Positions 5,311-5,548 of a stretch of DNA of 5,548 bases are shown here, piece after piece. A program made the position numbers and the translations under genes. The number at the start of each line of letters is the position of its first letter. Within the stretch, counting starts at the first letter, position 1. Source of the stretch: JBEKYD01 sp049509915 (GTDB lineage: Bacteria > Acidobacteriota > Terriglobia > Bryobacterales > Bryobacteraceae); the NCBI GenBank assembly GCA_049509915.1, contig JBEKZL010000390.1, positions 1-5,548 of the forward strand, written 5' to 3'. The notes beneath the pieces are model-generated. The model did no database searches. It saw only the letters and a program-made list of their open reading frames with translations, and was not told the DNA's origin.

Positions 5311-5548
5311 ATGGCCATTCTCCGCGTGATTTCGGTAAAGCCGTCTGAGCCCGGACTGCCCGGCCGCGGCATACAGCCGATGTCGAGCGGGCAAGGATAC
5401 ATAGTCGGCGGTGTTCCTGTCCGCCTGATGATCAAGCTGATGTATAAGATTACCGACAGCCAGATCGTTGGCGGACCCAAATGGATGGATACCGATCTCT
5501 GGGACATCCAGGCGAAAGCCGACCGCAAGTACACGCTCGACGAGCTTC
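5311..5548 (+). CDS. TIGR03435 family protein, partial (5' truncated, runs off window)
   Basis: The frame reads VISVKPSEPGLPGRGIQPMS then SGQGYIVGGVPVRLMIKLMY, then KITDSQIVGGPKWMDTDLWD and IQAKADRKYTLDEL at the edge. This matches the N-terminal part of the TIGR03435 family, typically FEVASIKPS...LxMLIxxAYxIxxxQIxGGPxWxDxxxxDIxAKA. These are soil-associated, usually secreted proteins of unknown function, present in many copies in some Acidobacteriota. The family normally begins with a signal peptide and FEV before SVKP. Here the in-frame ATG 5311 gives only MAILR, with no signal peptide, and the sequence just upstream is the IS-like repeat. The 5' end has therefore probably been lost to an insertion. 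The 3' part lies beyond the window. Confidence 0.75.
   Translation, partial: MAILRVISVKPSEPGLPGRGIQPMSSGQGYIVGGVPVRLMIKLMYKITDSQIVGGPKWMDTDLWDIQAKADRKYTLDEL

Noticed and set aside
1..5548. CRISPR array, tRNA or rRNA genes
   Set aside because: No regularly spaced repeat-spacer series and no tRNA- or rRNA-like sequence seen on either strand. The only tandem repeat is the two-copy unit at 5252-5295.

Overview
This 5.5-kb window is a stack of broken and nested mobile elements next to the start of a chromosomal gene. The best taxonomic clue is at the right edge. The last ~230 bases encode part of a TIGR03435-type protein (key stretch ITDSQIVGGPKWMDTD..DIQAKAD). This soil-associated family is heavily expanded in Acidobacteriota such as Solibacter-type genomes. 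An acidobacterial soil bacterium is therefore my inference, not something the DNA proves.

Bases 1-3392 hold an IS21-family helper ATPase gene (istB, plus strand) cut in two inside its Walker A (P-loop) codons. The 5' part ends at ..RILIGNP and the 3' part resumes at GVGKT... Joining base 354 to base 2966 restores a continuous frame and a canonical GNPGVGKT P-loop. Between the halves lies a compact ~2.6-kb element, entirely on the minus strand. It carries a large serine recombinase (2473-383) preceded by two small overlapping genes (2880-2470 and 2645-2451). Its ends carry imperfect inverted 11-mers at nearly equal distances from a shared TCC, as expected of a serine-recombinase insertion without target loss. 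The recombinase is unusual in having an excisionase-like helix-turn-helix at its C-terminus.

Bases 3393-3900 follow istB. They contain a strong GC-rich hairpin and then a short plus-strand open frame (about 3545-3790) with strongly coding-like third positions but no recognised family. The rest is unexplained.

Bases 3900-5250 (minus strand) hold the remains of a tandem tyrosine-recombinase cassette. The upstream member keeps a full catalytic domain (R, K, HxxR, H, Y) but has lost its N-terminal domain. The downstream member starts on an ATGA overlap, is frameshifted near 4134, and is cut off just as its catalytic domain begins.

Bases 5252-5295 carry two near-identical 20/21-bp direct repeats, in the style of IS21-family ends. 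They sit exactly between the truncated tyrosine recombinase and the truncated TIGR03435 gene and look like an IS terminus or scar. The layout suggests successive insertions: a tyrosine-recombinase cassette and IS21-type elements near a TIGR03435 gene, then a serine-recombinase element inside the IS21 helper gene. Except for the serine-recombinase element, every mobile gene here is incomplete.
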